Source of the DNA: Certhia americana
Taxonomy: Eukaryota; Chordata; Aves; Passeriformes; Certhiidae
Assembly: GCA_018697195.1 (NCBI GenBank)
Contig: CM031879.1
Location: 42,085,378 to 42,149,377, forward strand
DNA length: 64,000 nt
Direction of reading: 5' to 3'
Part shown: positions 49,496 through 63,300 of the stretch, piece by piece
Position numbering within the stretch: position 1 is the stretch's first letter
Layout: the number at the start of each line of letters is the position of its first letter
Program-made: the position numbers and the translations under genes
The notes under the pieces: model-generated
Told to the model about the DNA's origin: nothing
What the model saw: the letters and a program-made list of their open reading frames with translations, nothing else
The model's database searches: none

Positions 49496-50599
49496 GTAGA
49501 TATGTAATTCATTCTTGCAAATGAGAAAACCTCATATATTGGTGTATTGGCATGGAGTTGTACATGTGTTTTGATGATCTCCACTGCTGCAAACTGAAGT
49601 GAAGGTTTGGTGTTCCTTCCACTTTACATTTAGAGAAGGAGCCAATTTGATTTATGCTATAGGGTTTGTATTTGCAGAAAGTAATCATTAATGTGCTGGG
49701 TCAAGGTAAATAAATCAATATTAATACATCATTTCTGCTGTCAGCCTTCCTAATCTTATTGTTTCATCACTTTGCCTGAGATTTTCCAAAGTACTTATCG
49801 CTAACCCAAGCTCACTTAACCCTTGTCCTGCCAAGGGTAAGCTCCCCTTGGCTTTAAGGAAGGCGATTCTAGTCCTGTGTATATGCTTTGAAAAGTCTTA
49901 ACTTTCATTTGCAGTTAACAATGTACTGAGTTTTCTAACAAACAGCCTTTCAGTTTTTTATTTTTTCTAATAAAATATTTGCTAAGAATGATTAAAAGAA
50001 CTTTGACAGGTAAAGGGCTGACTAAGCCCCTTGCCAGCCCCAGGGATCTCTGTCTGGCTGTGGTGGCAGGTAGGCTCTCTCCACAGGCAGGTGATGCTGC
50101 CTTTAAGCAGGGTCATAGGAATCATCAGCGAAGTAACAACTGAGAAAGAAAAGCTGGAATGAAAAGGAAAACCAGTACTTTTTAGTATTTCTACATGAAG
50201 AAAATATTTATTTAACTATGATTTTATTCACTGTAGGCAATGGCTTTGTTTGCTCAGCTTTTGAAAGTGACGTGTTCTTTATTCATGCTCCTCTTCCACT
50301 TAATTAAAAAGTAATTTATTTCCCTGTGATCCAGTTCTGCTACATCCCACGTAAGATTAGTTTAATATTCATATTCTTGACCAGCGATTGCTGCAGTTAG
50401 GGTGGCAAAACACTCTTATCATCCCCTTAGTTAATGTACTCATGGTGGATATGATGAGTACATCTGCAAAGCGCTTGTTTTAAAAGCAACTTCAGGTTAT
50501 AGCTAGAAATGCTATCCAGCTGTTTGCAGTAGAAATAAACTCAGGATTCTCAGGGCATTCCTCTTGTAGGCACCAGGATTCTAAATGGGGAGCCTTAAA

Positions 50600-50890
50600 T
50601 CGTTCCCCAGCAAGCTGCTGGTTGTGCTTTCAACCAGCAGCCCAGACACTGCAGCTCTTGCTGTCGGAGCGTCCCGAAGGCTTCTCTGTGCGGCTCCCAG
50701 GCTGCCCGTCAGCCGTGCCAAGCCGTGCCAAGCCTCTGGCGCTGCTGATGAGATGCGATTCCAGGCCTTTCTCCGGCGATTTCACCCACGGCGCCCAACC
50801 CTGTGGGTGTTTGCAGCACCCACCTGTCACACAGGGCTGCGCCGCTGCCCGCTGCTGGCAGCGAGGTGCAGCTCTTCGCAAGGAATAGCG
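50600..50890. other. Isolated GC/CpG-rich patch inside CRADD intron 2
   Basis: Within AT-rich intron, about 290 bp become GC-rich with roughly twenty CpG dinucleotides. All of 50585-50893 is open in several frames on both strands. It contains a 10-bp tandem AGCCGTGCCA (50711-50730). No known domain is visible in any frame. It could be an orphan CpG island (enhancer or intragenic promoter) or a GC-rich mobile fragment. Confidence 0.55.
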
Positions 50891-52102
50891 TAATGTTGGT
50901 ATCACCAGGTAGGATACCTCCTCGAGACTTAATGTCTTAGATGCTTCTCTAATAAGCTCATCTATGGTTTATGTAAGCAGTGCCCCCTCAGCTGTGTTTG
51001 TAAATATTTTGTGGAGCTGTAGCTCCAGGAGAGAGCTCATATATGGAAGTTTGAGTAGAATAAATTCTAGGACTTTTTTCTAAGTCCTGGAAAGCGATAG
51101 GGCTTGAGTTCCTCTCCTTGTTTCACCTGGGCTGTTTAAGGCAGCTTCTTAGTTGGTGTGCTGACCTTTGTGAATCCCCTTCTTAATGCCCCTGAGTTTC
51201 CTCAGAAACTGTCCATGGATTTCAGCAAAATAATTTGGACCTGTTCTGGGATAAGGGGATTGAAGTTAAACCTGTGTCTCTGCCTTGCACCTGAATGCAG
51301 TAGAATTAACCCTGTAACTGAGAGTCTTGTTTGCATTTATCATTGTTTATGTTTCATTCAATCTAGTTCTCATACATAGCAACGTTAAATGGATCTTTAT
51401 GTTGTTCAGCTAAGTGCAACACTCCTTTTCCTATGCAGAGTAGATACATACACTTGTCTCTTTAAAGTTGTTACTTATGTTAGGGGTTGTTCAGCTTCTA
51501 GTATGACAAAGGGGTAAAATATAGAAGAAATGAGTAATACCTGTTTAGCACCAATGTCTATTGTTTATTAAAAGGCTGTTACCATGCTGCTGTTGAGATA
51601 GATAATGTTGTCCAGGTCCTGGCATGGCACTACATTGATACCTTGCATAAGGCAAAGTCCTGAAAGGAGCTCCTCAGTCTCCAGAAGGCAATAATCATCT
51701 TACATGCTGTCCATATTCCAGTTAGTGGAAGTAGGTGCATTGCTAAAATTTAATTGGAATAGCTAATTTAAGAGAACTGAGTTAATATATTTTTATTGTC
51801 AAACTTAACCTGCAAACATTTGTTTGTGTGATTTAGCATGCTCATTGGCCTGGCAAGTTATCAGGTCAGATAACTTGCTCCAAGTTTACTTTAATTACCA
51901 CAGGACTGGGCTATAATGTATATATAAACAAGGTCTGTAGGAGTGAAACCAACTGTGTTTCCACTGAAGGAAGTGGAGGAAGACCAGAGGACTATTACAA
52001 GGTTGTATGTGTCTTGTTTTTGTTCTGTTGTTTTTTTCCTTTTGTTTTGCAATTTTCCACCTACAGTACTGTAAAGGATAAATATCAAGTTATTTAGAGA
52101 AT

Positions 52103-52145
52103 GACTTTCAGACTTTCAGACTAATATCATGAAGACTAATATCAT
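52103..52145. repeat. Two adjacent small tandem duplications
   Basis: GACTTTCA is repeated at 52103 and 52111. GACTAATATCAT is repeated at 52119 and 52134, separated by GAA. Nested slippage-type duplications. Confidence 0.85.
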
Positions 52146-53251
52146 ATCTGCTGTTCATTTGAGTGTCGTGTTCTAGCCTGCTGCATGACAAGATGTTTTC
52201 CTGGCTAATGCTGATCAGAGACATTCCTAGTGTGATTAAATGTCCACTGCAGTGTTCATTTTGCCATTGGTATGTGCACTCTTTTACAAAATTCTTGACA
52301 TACCAGGCTCTGGTTTAGAGAATTTCTCCCTGTTTTTGTGTTTGGTTTTTGGTTTTGGGTTTTTTTTTCCACGAAGCCAGATATGAAGGGAACTGTAATT
52401 TACTGCCTTGAATTTATGATTTAACAGTAGCTCATGCACTTGCTAAAATTCCTCCTGTATCAGAGTAGTTTTGTTGTCTGATTAAAAAGGCATTTTGCTG
52501 CGGTTTCCTTCTCTTGTTCTCTATGCAAAAATCTACTGTTTCTTCCAATTCAAAAGTTCTTTTGACAAATGCTGAAATTACTTAGTGACTTTAAGAAAAA
52601 TAATTTTGATAACTATAGCAACAGTAATCTCATGATTTTCTCTGTTAGTCTTCTGTGTTTTTGAATTATCTGTAAATGTTAGGAAGGGCAGAACTAGCTT
52701 TTGCTTTTGTGTATAAGCCTTTTACATTGGTCTTACATTGTGTGTATTTGTTAGTGTCTAGCCCTCGTAATAGTGCTCCTCAAGACAAAATACACTACAT
52801 ATTGGTTTTTCAGCTTCAGTATTCTTTTGTTAAATATGATCAGACATTGGGTAACTTTTGTCTGTAAAGTTTCAGAGCTCTAAGTTGAAGAAATACATCG
52901 AATGTACTGCTTTCATGCCAACTGATTCCTCCTGGTAGGTTTATGAATTATTTGTGCAATCATCATTCCTAGTGCTTCTTGTACTAAATAATATGCTGTC
53001 AACTTGGAATTTTAAACCCTTCCATTTATGGCCGTACAAGCACTACTTTATGTGTCTCCTTAACTCATAGATTCATTCTGGGGCAGTTGTCATTATGTCA
53101 GCAACATCGTCTGGGATGCACATCTCCAGACAAGCCTTGAGCTCTTCAGACTTCATCACTGTCTTGCATTACTGCCTATGGGTTAATTATGAACTCTTTC
53201 CACACGTGGCTAGAAAATACCAGAAGTCCTGGAATTGGGGATCTAATAACT

Positions 53252-53272
53252 TTAATTAATTAATTAATTAAT
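53252..53272. repeat. (TTAA)n short tandem repeat
   Basis: Five TTAA units in a row. Confidence 0.92.
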
Positions 53273-56200
53273 CCTGGAGCATCAGAGTGGTCACAGAGTC
53301 CCAAAGCATGCCTGTTCTTGGTGGGGAGAGGGATGTAGTAAGAGATTCTGTGCTTCCAGGTGTTAATTACCCTTCTGATTTGGCACCCACTAACATTTGT
53401 ACACCTCTTGGATATGCACTGATAAACAAAATCTTTTTCTCCTGTTCTGTGCTGTAAGTGCAGCTTTTTGCTTTTATCATTGCTCAGTTCCTGTTGACTC
53501 TACAAGCTGTTGCCACAACCCTTTTTATTCCCATAGAGTCATCACTATTTAATTACTCAGACTCCTAATTTAATCTTGTGCATCAAGAAAAGCATTTATA
53601 TTATCATGTTAAAAATGAAGACCCACTCTCTGAATAGGTTGGTCCTGTGCTTTATTGAGTAAACTAATACAGGAACAGGGTATAAAATCCTATACTCCTT
53701 ACATGAATGCCCTCTGACATGAACTCTTAAGAGCCTCCTTTGCCCTTATCTGATTCCAGTTATGCCTGCGCTACAACTTTTGATCCTTTTCCTCATTCTA
53801 GATAGATTTTTCATTCTCAGCTTACTATTTTCATGTTCATAACCATCTTATATATCAGTCAACATTATAACACATAGTTGATTTAATTCTGGCATGCAAA
53901 ACACATTAGTCATACATACCAGGGAAAAGCTTAATGTAATTTCTGTGAATAAAATGAGAGTATTGCATCTTTAAAGATCTAAAAGCAAAGTCATTAATTG
54001 GATCTTTCTCTAGAATTGCATATTCTGCCTCTGTAAGGCTATTTGGAGCGAGTACATTATTACTTCATGAGCTTTCTTACCACCTTCTGAGTCCAATGGT
54101 ATCACAAGGTTGAAAGTAATCAGAACATGGAATATATAAAGTATGAATAGTTGTCTGCTTTGCCTCACCATGGGGGACTGCTGTGAGCTATTTGCATGCT
54201 TATTAGGAAATGACATTGAAATGAGATATTGTGTTTCAGTTTTTGGATATAATTTCTTCCTTGTGTGAAAAATTGTCAGTACCAAAATGACCCTGAAGTA
54301 ATCGTCTACAGAAGCGTTCATCTTTCTTTCAGAAGTGACATTCAAGCTTGCTGAGATGTTCTTTTATCTTTTCCAGGATGTTATATATCAGATCAAATTC
54401 TGATGTACAGTTACAGTTACTGTTTTTTCCTTACATCATTGTAGCTATGTAGCAGTACCTGCTGATTTCTGATCACAGCTGATGGGCTTATTCCTCATAC
54501 TATACTTTATAGATTTCCTCATCTTGGTTTTAAAGGAAGGGCTTTCTCAGGATGGAATCCTAATCCTACCCTACCCAACCCTACCCTTGTATAAACTGCT
54601 TTACAAACTTACCATTGTTTTTTGCCTGGCCTTGGAGTTGTAGGGATATATAAGGCTTTGATGATTTTTTTCCCACCTGTAGGATATATTATGTTATTTG
54701 TAGTGTTCCTTCCCTATAGCAGACTTGCAGTTGCTCAGAAGACTTTCTCAACTTGTCAAATCTTAGCTGTAAAAAGAGAGATGGATGCTTGAGGGTTTTT
54801 TCAGCATTTCTATAGTATAGCCACTGGGATGAGAGACAGTGAAAGGACAGCCATGCTGGGTCTGTCTTGCTTAGTACAGCCATGGAGTCAAGGAACCTAA
54901 TGTTAGCCTTTGCCAGGCTCTTTCAAGCAGAACAGGCACAGTCCCATGAGAAGGAAGGTTGACTGGGGGAATCCTAACAGTGGGACAGGACCTCTTTCCA
55001 CTCCATTTTACTGTCCTGTCTCCAGACAGAGAAAAATGGCATCAGAGATGCCTTGTTTGAAACTCCCCTTTGGCCCTCTGTTCTTACATTTTTTGAACAC
55101 CTTGACCCTCAAGCCTCTCTTACCTTGATAGTCATATGCAGTAATTTTCTTGGTTTCCCCACACAGCCCTCTGGTGCCTGTCCCAGATCGGAAATCCAGT
55201 CAGGACAGTGGTCTAGGAAAGAATAAGTTGAGAGTGAGTATTTAATCCAAGTGTTTTTAGTGACTGCCTTTTTAGGCATAGGTTTTACTACTGTATTTTA
55301 TTTTTTCATTTAACTAGAGGTAGCTAATAAAAATTCTGTCTTTTAACATCACAGTCATAACTATTTTCATGCAAAGTGATAATACAACACATATGTGAAC
55401 AAAATGCATATGCCATATCTGGAACACCAAAATGAATTACCTCAGATGTAGAGGCAGAGGACAATCATTGAAAAGAAGGTATGATTTAGGATTAAAATAT
55501 GGGAAATGTGCTATTACAAAGTTTTCCCCAACCATTTCAGATTTATAAAATAAATATTGGCATCTGCAGACAAATGCCAGAGCATGTAGCAATTTGACAG
55601 AACTACAACCAATTCTACACTTGTTTTTGCCTACAGGTTATGAGGAAGTGGTGAAAGGTGTTCTCAGCTTTGAGTACTTTGGTAACTTGAATGAGGAATG
55701 TATATACATACCTAAGTAGTTTATTTCCTATGGAAAAGGAATGTATTTTAACAACTGAAATTAGGCTGTTAAAGAGAACTGATGCTTCTGGCAGACTGTG
55801 ATCCTCTTACCTTGTGATGTACTGAGGCTGGCTGGTGAACCTTTGACCATGGGAAGAAAACAGCTGAATCTGGTGCTATTCCTGGTATTTTCTGATGGGG
55901 AAATCTGCATTATGTGAATGATATTCAGTACTGAGGAAAGGTAAATGGCTTGTCTTTAGAATTATTTTACATCACTTACTTTTTCCCTCTGTACAAATTG
56001 GGTGTTTTGCTTTAGGCAGCATGCTGGTGAGCATAGTCTTCTCAGAAATGTGTCTTGCACTTGAACAAGCAGTACGTAGCAGCTGGAGCTTTTTCCTGGT
56101 ACAGAAAGTGTGTGTCTGTTACATTTACACTGTAAAATGCACCAGAATTTGATTTCAGGGTAGTTTTCTTCATGACTAAGTCCAGAGGAAAAGCTGAAGT

Positions 56201-58679
56201 TCGCCTGATGTCTACAGCTGTTTTGTACAGTCTCAATTAATTTTCCAAGCTCAATAATTGGTGTAGTTTCTTACAAAGTCTTGAAATGGAACTTTAAAGG
56301 ATTTTTCTTGTTTGAAGATACAGCCAGTCATAACTCTTCTGCAAGTTGAAGATTTAAGTTTTGGGTTGTTTTTATTGTTGGGTTGGGTTTTTTTCTGAGC
56401 ACAAATGAACCATTTCAAAGGGAGATTAAGAAGAAAGATGCTTTTGATATACAAAGTCCTGTCCATTCTTTTCTCATCCAGTTTTGTAGTCATTCTTATT
56501 TTGGACCATGAGAAATATGAACCACAGTTAGAAGATACCTCTTTATCAAAGTTTTTTTTTTTTTGTAAATAAACACATTTCTGTGAATTAGCCAAGGCCG
56601 TCTTTTTGTTGCTCCTTTGTTTTTCCACTATGCTTTTCTGCTTTTTTTCTTACTGTGGTGGAAAAGGTACGTTGTTATCTGTAAAGGAAAATAGTGAAGG
56701 AGCTTAGGATGGTGACATGAAAAATCTTTTATTTTGCTAATAATTTATTTAAATTGTTGTAAAGAATTTTGGAGTCGATGTCACTGCAGCACCTGCTGGC
56801 TTTTATTATATATACCTTAAGATGAAGGTGCTAGTTTTCAGGTCTACTCTTGGCCTGCCCTAAAGAATATGTAGGGGTAATCTGAACTTTACACCAGCTA
56901 GTGTTAGGTAACATCTCAGAGTAGAAATATCTCACATTGCCATCAGGCACTGGGACTAGAGAAGGAGCTCTTGTTAAGAGGAACATAGCTGTCAGGCACT
57001 AGCATGTGTTTTTTTATAAAGTACATAAATAAAAAACTTGAAAGCTTTGATCTTGTGTAAGCACTTTACTGTTAGGCTTTGAAGCTTTTACAGTAGTTAG
57101 TGTTTAAAACTCATAAATGAAAATACAGCTGACTGCTATAATACTGAAGATCCTTAGGACCCAGGGGCCCTGAAGCATGATGTTTCAGAGGATGCATTTT
57201 CCAAAGATTTAAATTTTTCTTGCAAAGCACCTCTTGTTGCTGGAGAGGAGTTTTAACACCAGGGTGAACCCAGGTATTCATAACTTACCATGGAATCTTT
57301 GTTAACTACAGCACAGGATTTTAAAGCTTTCAGAAGATTGTGATCGACACCTTGGATTGCACTTGGAAAAGGGGAAACTAGTGTAACATACATGTTATCA
57401 TTCAGCCGAGCTCATGGTATCAGTAGCTGTTTAAACCTCCACTTTCTTTACTGAACATGTTTTAATTTGTCTGTGTGATATTGCACATAATCTAAAGTTT
57501 TTGTCTTTCCCCCTTCCTCTGGGACTGAGATAAGATTTGCAGCTGGTAATGTCTGGTGTGTTGTCATGTTCTGTCTTGAATTGGCTACTAAGAATGACAG
57601 TGCATAATTGACTTTTCAGGAACAGTTGCTTTTTAAAAGGGTTTCAGTTTGTTCTGTCAACAAGCATCATTGCTGCTTTATGCTATTTTTTCAGAATTTC
57701 TGATCCAGCTTGTTTATGACACTTGAACTTTCCAAACTAATTTGTAGCTTACGTGGATCTTAATCTTTGTTCAGGGCACAACGACTACCCATAAAAACGG
57801 TTTGAAAAAGGAATTTCTGCTTTTAAGTCAACAGCAAAAAATGATGTAAAAAAAAATTCATTGTTTGCTCTGTTCCCATGGGTGGCTGAGATGGGTTGCA
57901 GTCACACATACCATCTTATTGTTCTCCTCCTAAAAAAGTTACCAAAGAAAATGGGGTTTAAATGATTGTTTACATGAAAGTTGTGCCTGCAGAAGAGAGA
58001 TTTAAATGGGGAACTCTGGTCTCGATCTGGACCATGACAAAATTTTGTCTGGGTGCCAAACCAGGATCCCCAAAATGTGCTGTCTCCTGAGGCTGTGCAT
58101 AAGACCAGTTGCCTTTCTGTCCTGGATGGGTATTTGGAGCATGCCAATCACAGCTGCAGGCATGGCACAGGGAGCAAATGCATGGTTTTAGTTTCTAACT
58201 CTGGAGAGTTAACATTTTCTAGTCTTCTCTGCCTTTCCTCTTTGTGGAGAATGTAGGGCTTTTTCTTCATGGAAACCAAGGGAAGCATGTTAGTCAAAAT
58301 GATGTCAGGAGCTGGGCATTTCGGCAGAACAACCAAAAGTGTTGTTCCTGTGGCAAAAGAGCTGTTGGTGCTGGGTCATTAGCAAAGATGAGGGTGGGAT
58401 GTGGCAACACGTTCCGGAGCCTGTTAGCTCCCTCTTCAGACTGCAGTCATGCTGCCCCAACTGGCTTGTTCCATTCATCCCTTCCTTGACATGCAGATCT
58501 CGATTTGTTTGTGGTAAATGAGCAGGATTTTGTGTTCTTTAAAGAACGCTCTGGTAGCTCTGTGCATTCCTACTTCTTGGCTCTCTCACTCAGGCTTAAC
58601 TGTGCCTTTTACATCCTGTCTTGCAGGTCACAAACCATCCCCTGACATGATGTTGTTGAGTTGTCTCTGAACCCCCCCT

Positions 58680-58697
58680 CCCCCCCCCCCCCCCCCC
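58680..58697. repeat. Poly(C) run of 18
   Basis: Eighteen C, preceded by a C7-T interruption, so G-rich on the minus strand. Such runs are error-prone in sequencing. Confidence 0.93.
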
Positions 58698-59545
58698 GTG
58701 TGGTCTCATCTACATTTTTGTTTATGTTTTGGCTTGATGCATTTACCCAAATGCCATACATCTTACACTTCCAAAGACTGATTCTGTCACAGTCTGAGGG
58801 CAGTAAATTCCCTTCTCCTTTAAGACTGGTAAATTTCCCTGCCCATATAATCTTTGGTCTCTCCAAAGACTTCCTCCTCAAGCATCAAAAAACTACTGTA
58901 AGAGCCATTTGCTTACACTTTCAGTAAATGGCATTTTCAAGCCACTCCCAGATGTGCCATCCATCCAAATATCGAGCTGGTTAGTTTAAAGCTTCTTGAG
59001 AAACATGAAAGAATCTCTGATTACTTAGTTATGAATGAAACTTCACTCATTAAAAATTCCTTCCTGCTTTCTCAGGGTTAACAGTTGCATTTCAATTGTG
59101 ACTCAAGAAATCTTGTTTTGATATTTAGAACAAAAAGGAAAAGAGTAAGAAAAATCACTTTGTGTGTTGGTGCCCCCTTGGTATCTGTTTGAAGCTGTGT
59201 TGGTGCAGGACATAACCCAGCAGAGCATTAACTGGGTCGGAGGTTGTTTCCTTTAATCATTTACATTTGCTGCCTTTTCACTCTCACTATATATTCCCTT
59301 TCAAATGAATTTTAAAGATCATTCTGCATGTTGAAACAACTCCCTCAGCCTATTGCACCACTGACTCCTGTGTATTTCTAACTAGTATTTATAGCTCTGA
59401 TTTTCTGTATCCTGCCCCTGTCTGACTGGGGCATGCATCTGAGCCTTGCTGTCTCCATTCATTTCTGTCATCCTTTCACTGTGCTCCTTTTCACTTCTAA
59501 CCTTACTGAATCATCAAGGAGAGCTGTATTCTGTGTCTATGTGAA

Positions 59546-59551
59546 TGTGTG

Positions 59552-59582
<31 letters not shown>

Positions 59583-59586
59583 ATAC
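59546..59586. repeat. Compound (TG)/(TA)/(TG) microsatellite
   Basis: TGTG, then about eight TA, then about eleven GT, then TATAC. A common vertebrate compound dinucleotide repeat. Confidence 0.93.
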
Positions 59587-59874
59587 AAACACGTGTATAT
59601 AGCGAGTATATGTACCATAAGTAATGAAGTGGTTACTGTTGGCCTCAGTGTGTCTGCATTTTTCTTGAACTGGTGTGCTCATATTGCCCAGGGCTTTTAA
59701 ATCACCCACTTTTCTTTGGGGATTATCAGCAGTCCCATTTTAGGTGAGTGCTCTGATTGATCCTGAATGCATTTATTTGTCTGTTGTTAGCCTGATCGCA
59801 ATGCTCCAGTCTTGAAATAATTTTTCCTTTACACCAAACCATTAATTTTGTCCGTGTTTGGATTTTTTTGCTTG

Positions 59875-59930
59875 CTTGGGTTGGTTTTGATTTTTTGTTG
59901 TTGTTGTTGTTTGTTTGCTTGTTTTTGGGG
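59875..59930. repeat. (GTT)n and G/T-rich low-complexity tract
   Basis: GTTG repeats with GTTTGTTTG blocks. Same composition as the A/C-rich tract near 16740, on the opposite strand. Confidence 0.8.
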
Positions 59931-60305
59931 GCTTATTTTGTGCTGCAATCCATTGAATGGTGCCTGAACCAGGAAAGCAGAATGCTTTGGGAATTTTATT
60001 CCCAGTTCTAACACTGATTTGAAGTGTCATCTTGGGCAAGTGACTGCTGGTCTGCTTTCTCTTGCATTCACTGGAGGCAATGATATTAATTTATGCATCT
60101 CCTGGAGCTGCTTAGCTGTGGTATGAATGCACAGGATGGATGGACCCACAGGACTTGTCGTAGCTAGCTAGAGTGGGTATCGTGGAGTACTTTTTAATCA
60201 CTTTCCATATATTTTTATTGTCCCCCTCCCAGACCAGATGGATTTGAAATTTATAGTTCTGAGAAACTGGATTCCTTTGCTCGTACTGTATGGCTTTTTT
60301 TTCTT

Positions 60306-60336
60306 CCCCCCCCCCCCCCCCTTTTTTTTTTTTTTT
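60306..60336. repeat. Poly(C)16-poly(T)15 tract
   Basis: Sixteen C run directly into fifteen T. Pure polypyrimidine on the + strand. Confidence 0.93.
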
Positions 60337-63300
60337 CATTCAGTATCTGATTTAATAAAGGATTCAATCAGCTGGTATGTGCACTTAGGAAAGTGACAGA
60401 AGGCAGAGGCTTCCAGGGATGCCAGGCAGATGAGCTGGCTTTAGGGGAGAGAAAGAATGAGCCAGCTGTAAAATAAAAGATATCTGAGCAGTTAACATAC
60501 AACTACCATCATAGACAAAATAAACAGTCTGCTGTCTTTCTTCATCATGCTAGAATGTGATAGTGTTTCAGACCTCATTACTTCTTTACTTCAATGGAAG
60601 ATTAATGCTTTATGACAGGTGACAGGTTTGATGACATCTGTTTTCCTCAGATTAAAAAAAAAAAAGAAAAAGAAAATCCACCTGCTTCTTCTTTCATTTG
60701 GGGCCTGCAAAGGGTTAAGGACTTTGAATGCAGACATATATGGTGCTGTATTGATATTATGTACTTTGTAATAGAAAACAGAACTTTCCAGGTCAAATAT
60801 CAATAACATTCTATAAGCCTTTCTAGGAAAATATAATTAAAACCATTCAAAGCTGTTTCCCATAACTGAATTTACTGTGTTTTATTGATTTCAGTCCCAC
60901 ATCTACAATGGGATATATTATTATTGACTTTTAGAGCTCTGCCTGTTTTAAAAATAAAGTAAACACAAAATCAGGTGGTGGTATTCCTTTTATTAGAAAT
61001 CTTGTCCTCCTTTCTCCTGAAGCAGGGATCATATTGGATAGTTTGAACAAGAAAATAGTGGAGTAGGCCTTCAGCTTGTTTAAATTGTCATAGTCCCACT
61101 GAAAGCAGCTAAACAAGTGGGCCATCAACTGAGAATCTGTCCGTGTTCTGCATTTAAGCCATTTGTTCCTTTGCACCCAAGGCTATCAGTTACAGCACAA
61201 TCTCTGGCTTTATTGTCAAGCTTTATTGACAAGATTTGTTTTCATTTTCTATACTGTAAGATTTAGAGTAGGAAGCCACTAAATTGCTTTAATATTTCAG
61301 ACAGAAGGAATTTGCTTTTCTAATTCTGTCACTCCCAGTACTCAAAGCAAATATTTTGTCATATTATCCACATTTAAATCGGGAGTATATTCCTCCAAGC
61401 ATATTATTTTCAAAATAAATATATCTTGTATATTAGGTAAATTGTTAAAAATTATTTGTTAGCACAGCCTTATTGTAAAAAGAAAAGCATAATGGTCTAA
61501 AAATTTGAATGTTTATATAAAATAGCTGATACTGTACCATATTCACAATTCATGTTTATTTTGAAGACTTTTACCAAATATTTAGTATGTCTGTGTTTTT
61601 TGCATAAATCTGTCGGTGGAGTAATTTTTTAGCTATAAATATTAAAAATATGGAACTGTTTCTGCAAATATTACACAAACCTAAGAAAAATCCTTTTTGA
61701 GAATAGTTTTATTATTGTTGTTGGTTGTGGGTAGCTTGGCACTTAGATTAATCATACAATATCTGATCAATATTTAAGTTTTTTTAAGAACTCAGATGTA
61801 TGCAGATGTCTAAAATAGATGTTTATGCACACTTACCCACATCTATGTCTATGTAAAGGAGAAGTGTTTGTAGAACCTTACAAAGAGTTTAAAATATTTT
61901 ATTTCCATAAAGTTCAATGTGGTTGTGTAATATTGGTCTGATTTTCCTGAAATCCAAAGTTCCCAGAAGTTTATAGGGATTGCATTCTAGAAGACAGGGA
62001 AGAATTCAGACAGTTTCCTTTCTATTTGAATTGCAACTCAAGTAGATTACCTAGATTTAACATTAACTTCCTTTAAAAACATTCAGACATGGATATTTAT
62101 TGGTTGTAACAACCTGGAATATTTTTAGTCCATTAATGGCTTTTTCTAATGCAGTTGGGACTTAGTTGTTATAATAAGGAGCACCCCTCATGTCCCAAGG
62201 CAGACAGTGGCAGCACTTAGAAATATCTGATGGTCAGTGGTAAGTGTATATAAGAGGTAAAAGAAAATAGCCTGAAAGTGTTAAGAGCTGAACAGACTTA
62301 CTGTGTATTGAACAACAAAAATTATTTTTTTTTTTTCTCCTTCAGCAAGTACTTAGTTACTTTATTATAACTTAATACATACATGTGCAGTTGGGAGACA
62401 GAAACGCTTCTGTATGAACCATAATTATTCCTTCTGCTCTCAAAATTACTGTAATTCTGTGCCTGAATTTTAAAATTACATTCAAAAGATAATATCAGCT
62501 ATTGTCCTTGTTGCTGTTTGATCTGAATACTCAACTATGAATTCATTTTGGTGAATAGTATCTTAATTTATTTTTCAGGTCATTTTAAGTCACCTGCAAA
62601 TTGCAGGCAAGTCTGAGCCATAATTTTTGTATTTAATTTTTTGAAAAAGATCTCAGTATTTCAGTTGGAAATACAGAAATTTTTACACTTGAAGTAATTG
62701 TTTAATATTGTAATAACTGTATGTTTGATTGTCTATATTTTCTGCTCATGATATTAGAAACTACATTAGTATGTAAGGAGTCCCAGAATAAATAGCTTAA
62801 AAATCTGTAGAGTTCTTGTATCTTTTTCATTAGTTAGTCCATGTCATTTATATTTTCTTCCTAGCTTAAAAATGGCTTGGCAGTTTGATTTTAGATTGAT
62901 GTATGTCTTTTTTTGAAAAAGGTGGTGGTGGTAAAGTATGTTAAGAGGAATGCACAGGATTTTGTTCTATTGTTCTCTTACCTTTACACAAAACTGCTTA
63001 TAAACACTCCAGAACAGACTGGGCAGTGGCTATAGATTTTCAGTCATACAACTCCTTCTATTTCAAATCTGATAGTACTGTGCTGTCCTGTGCCATCTCA
63101 AGAAAGATTATTGTTTATGGCCATTATGGTATCATTTAATGCTCTTCATTAAAATTTCACTGTTTTAGCATACAGGTGGCATCAGGAAGACGAAACCAAA
63201 CAGATGCATATTATTGAGATGACAGGCAAAACAATCTGATCCTGACCTGCATCACTTGTTTTCACTGCAACTTCCCTTTGTCCCCCATTTTTCACACAGC

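Noticed and set aside
54557..54588. CCCTA-like units resembling interstitial telomere repeat
   Set aside because: Only a few imperfect units with variable spacing; no run of (CCCTAA)n.
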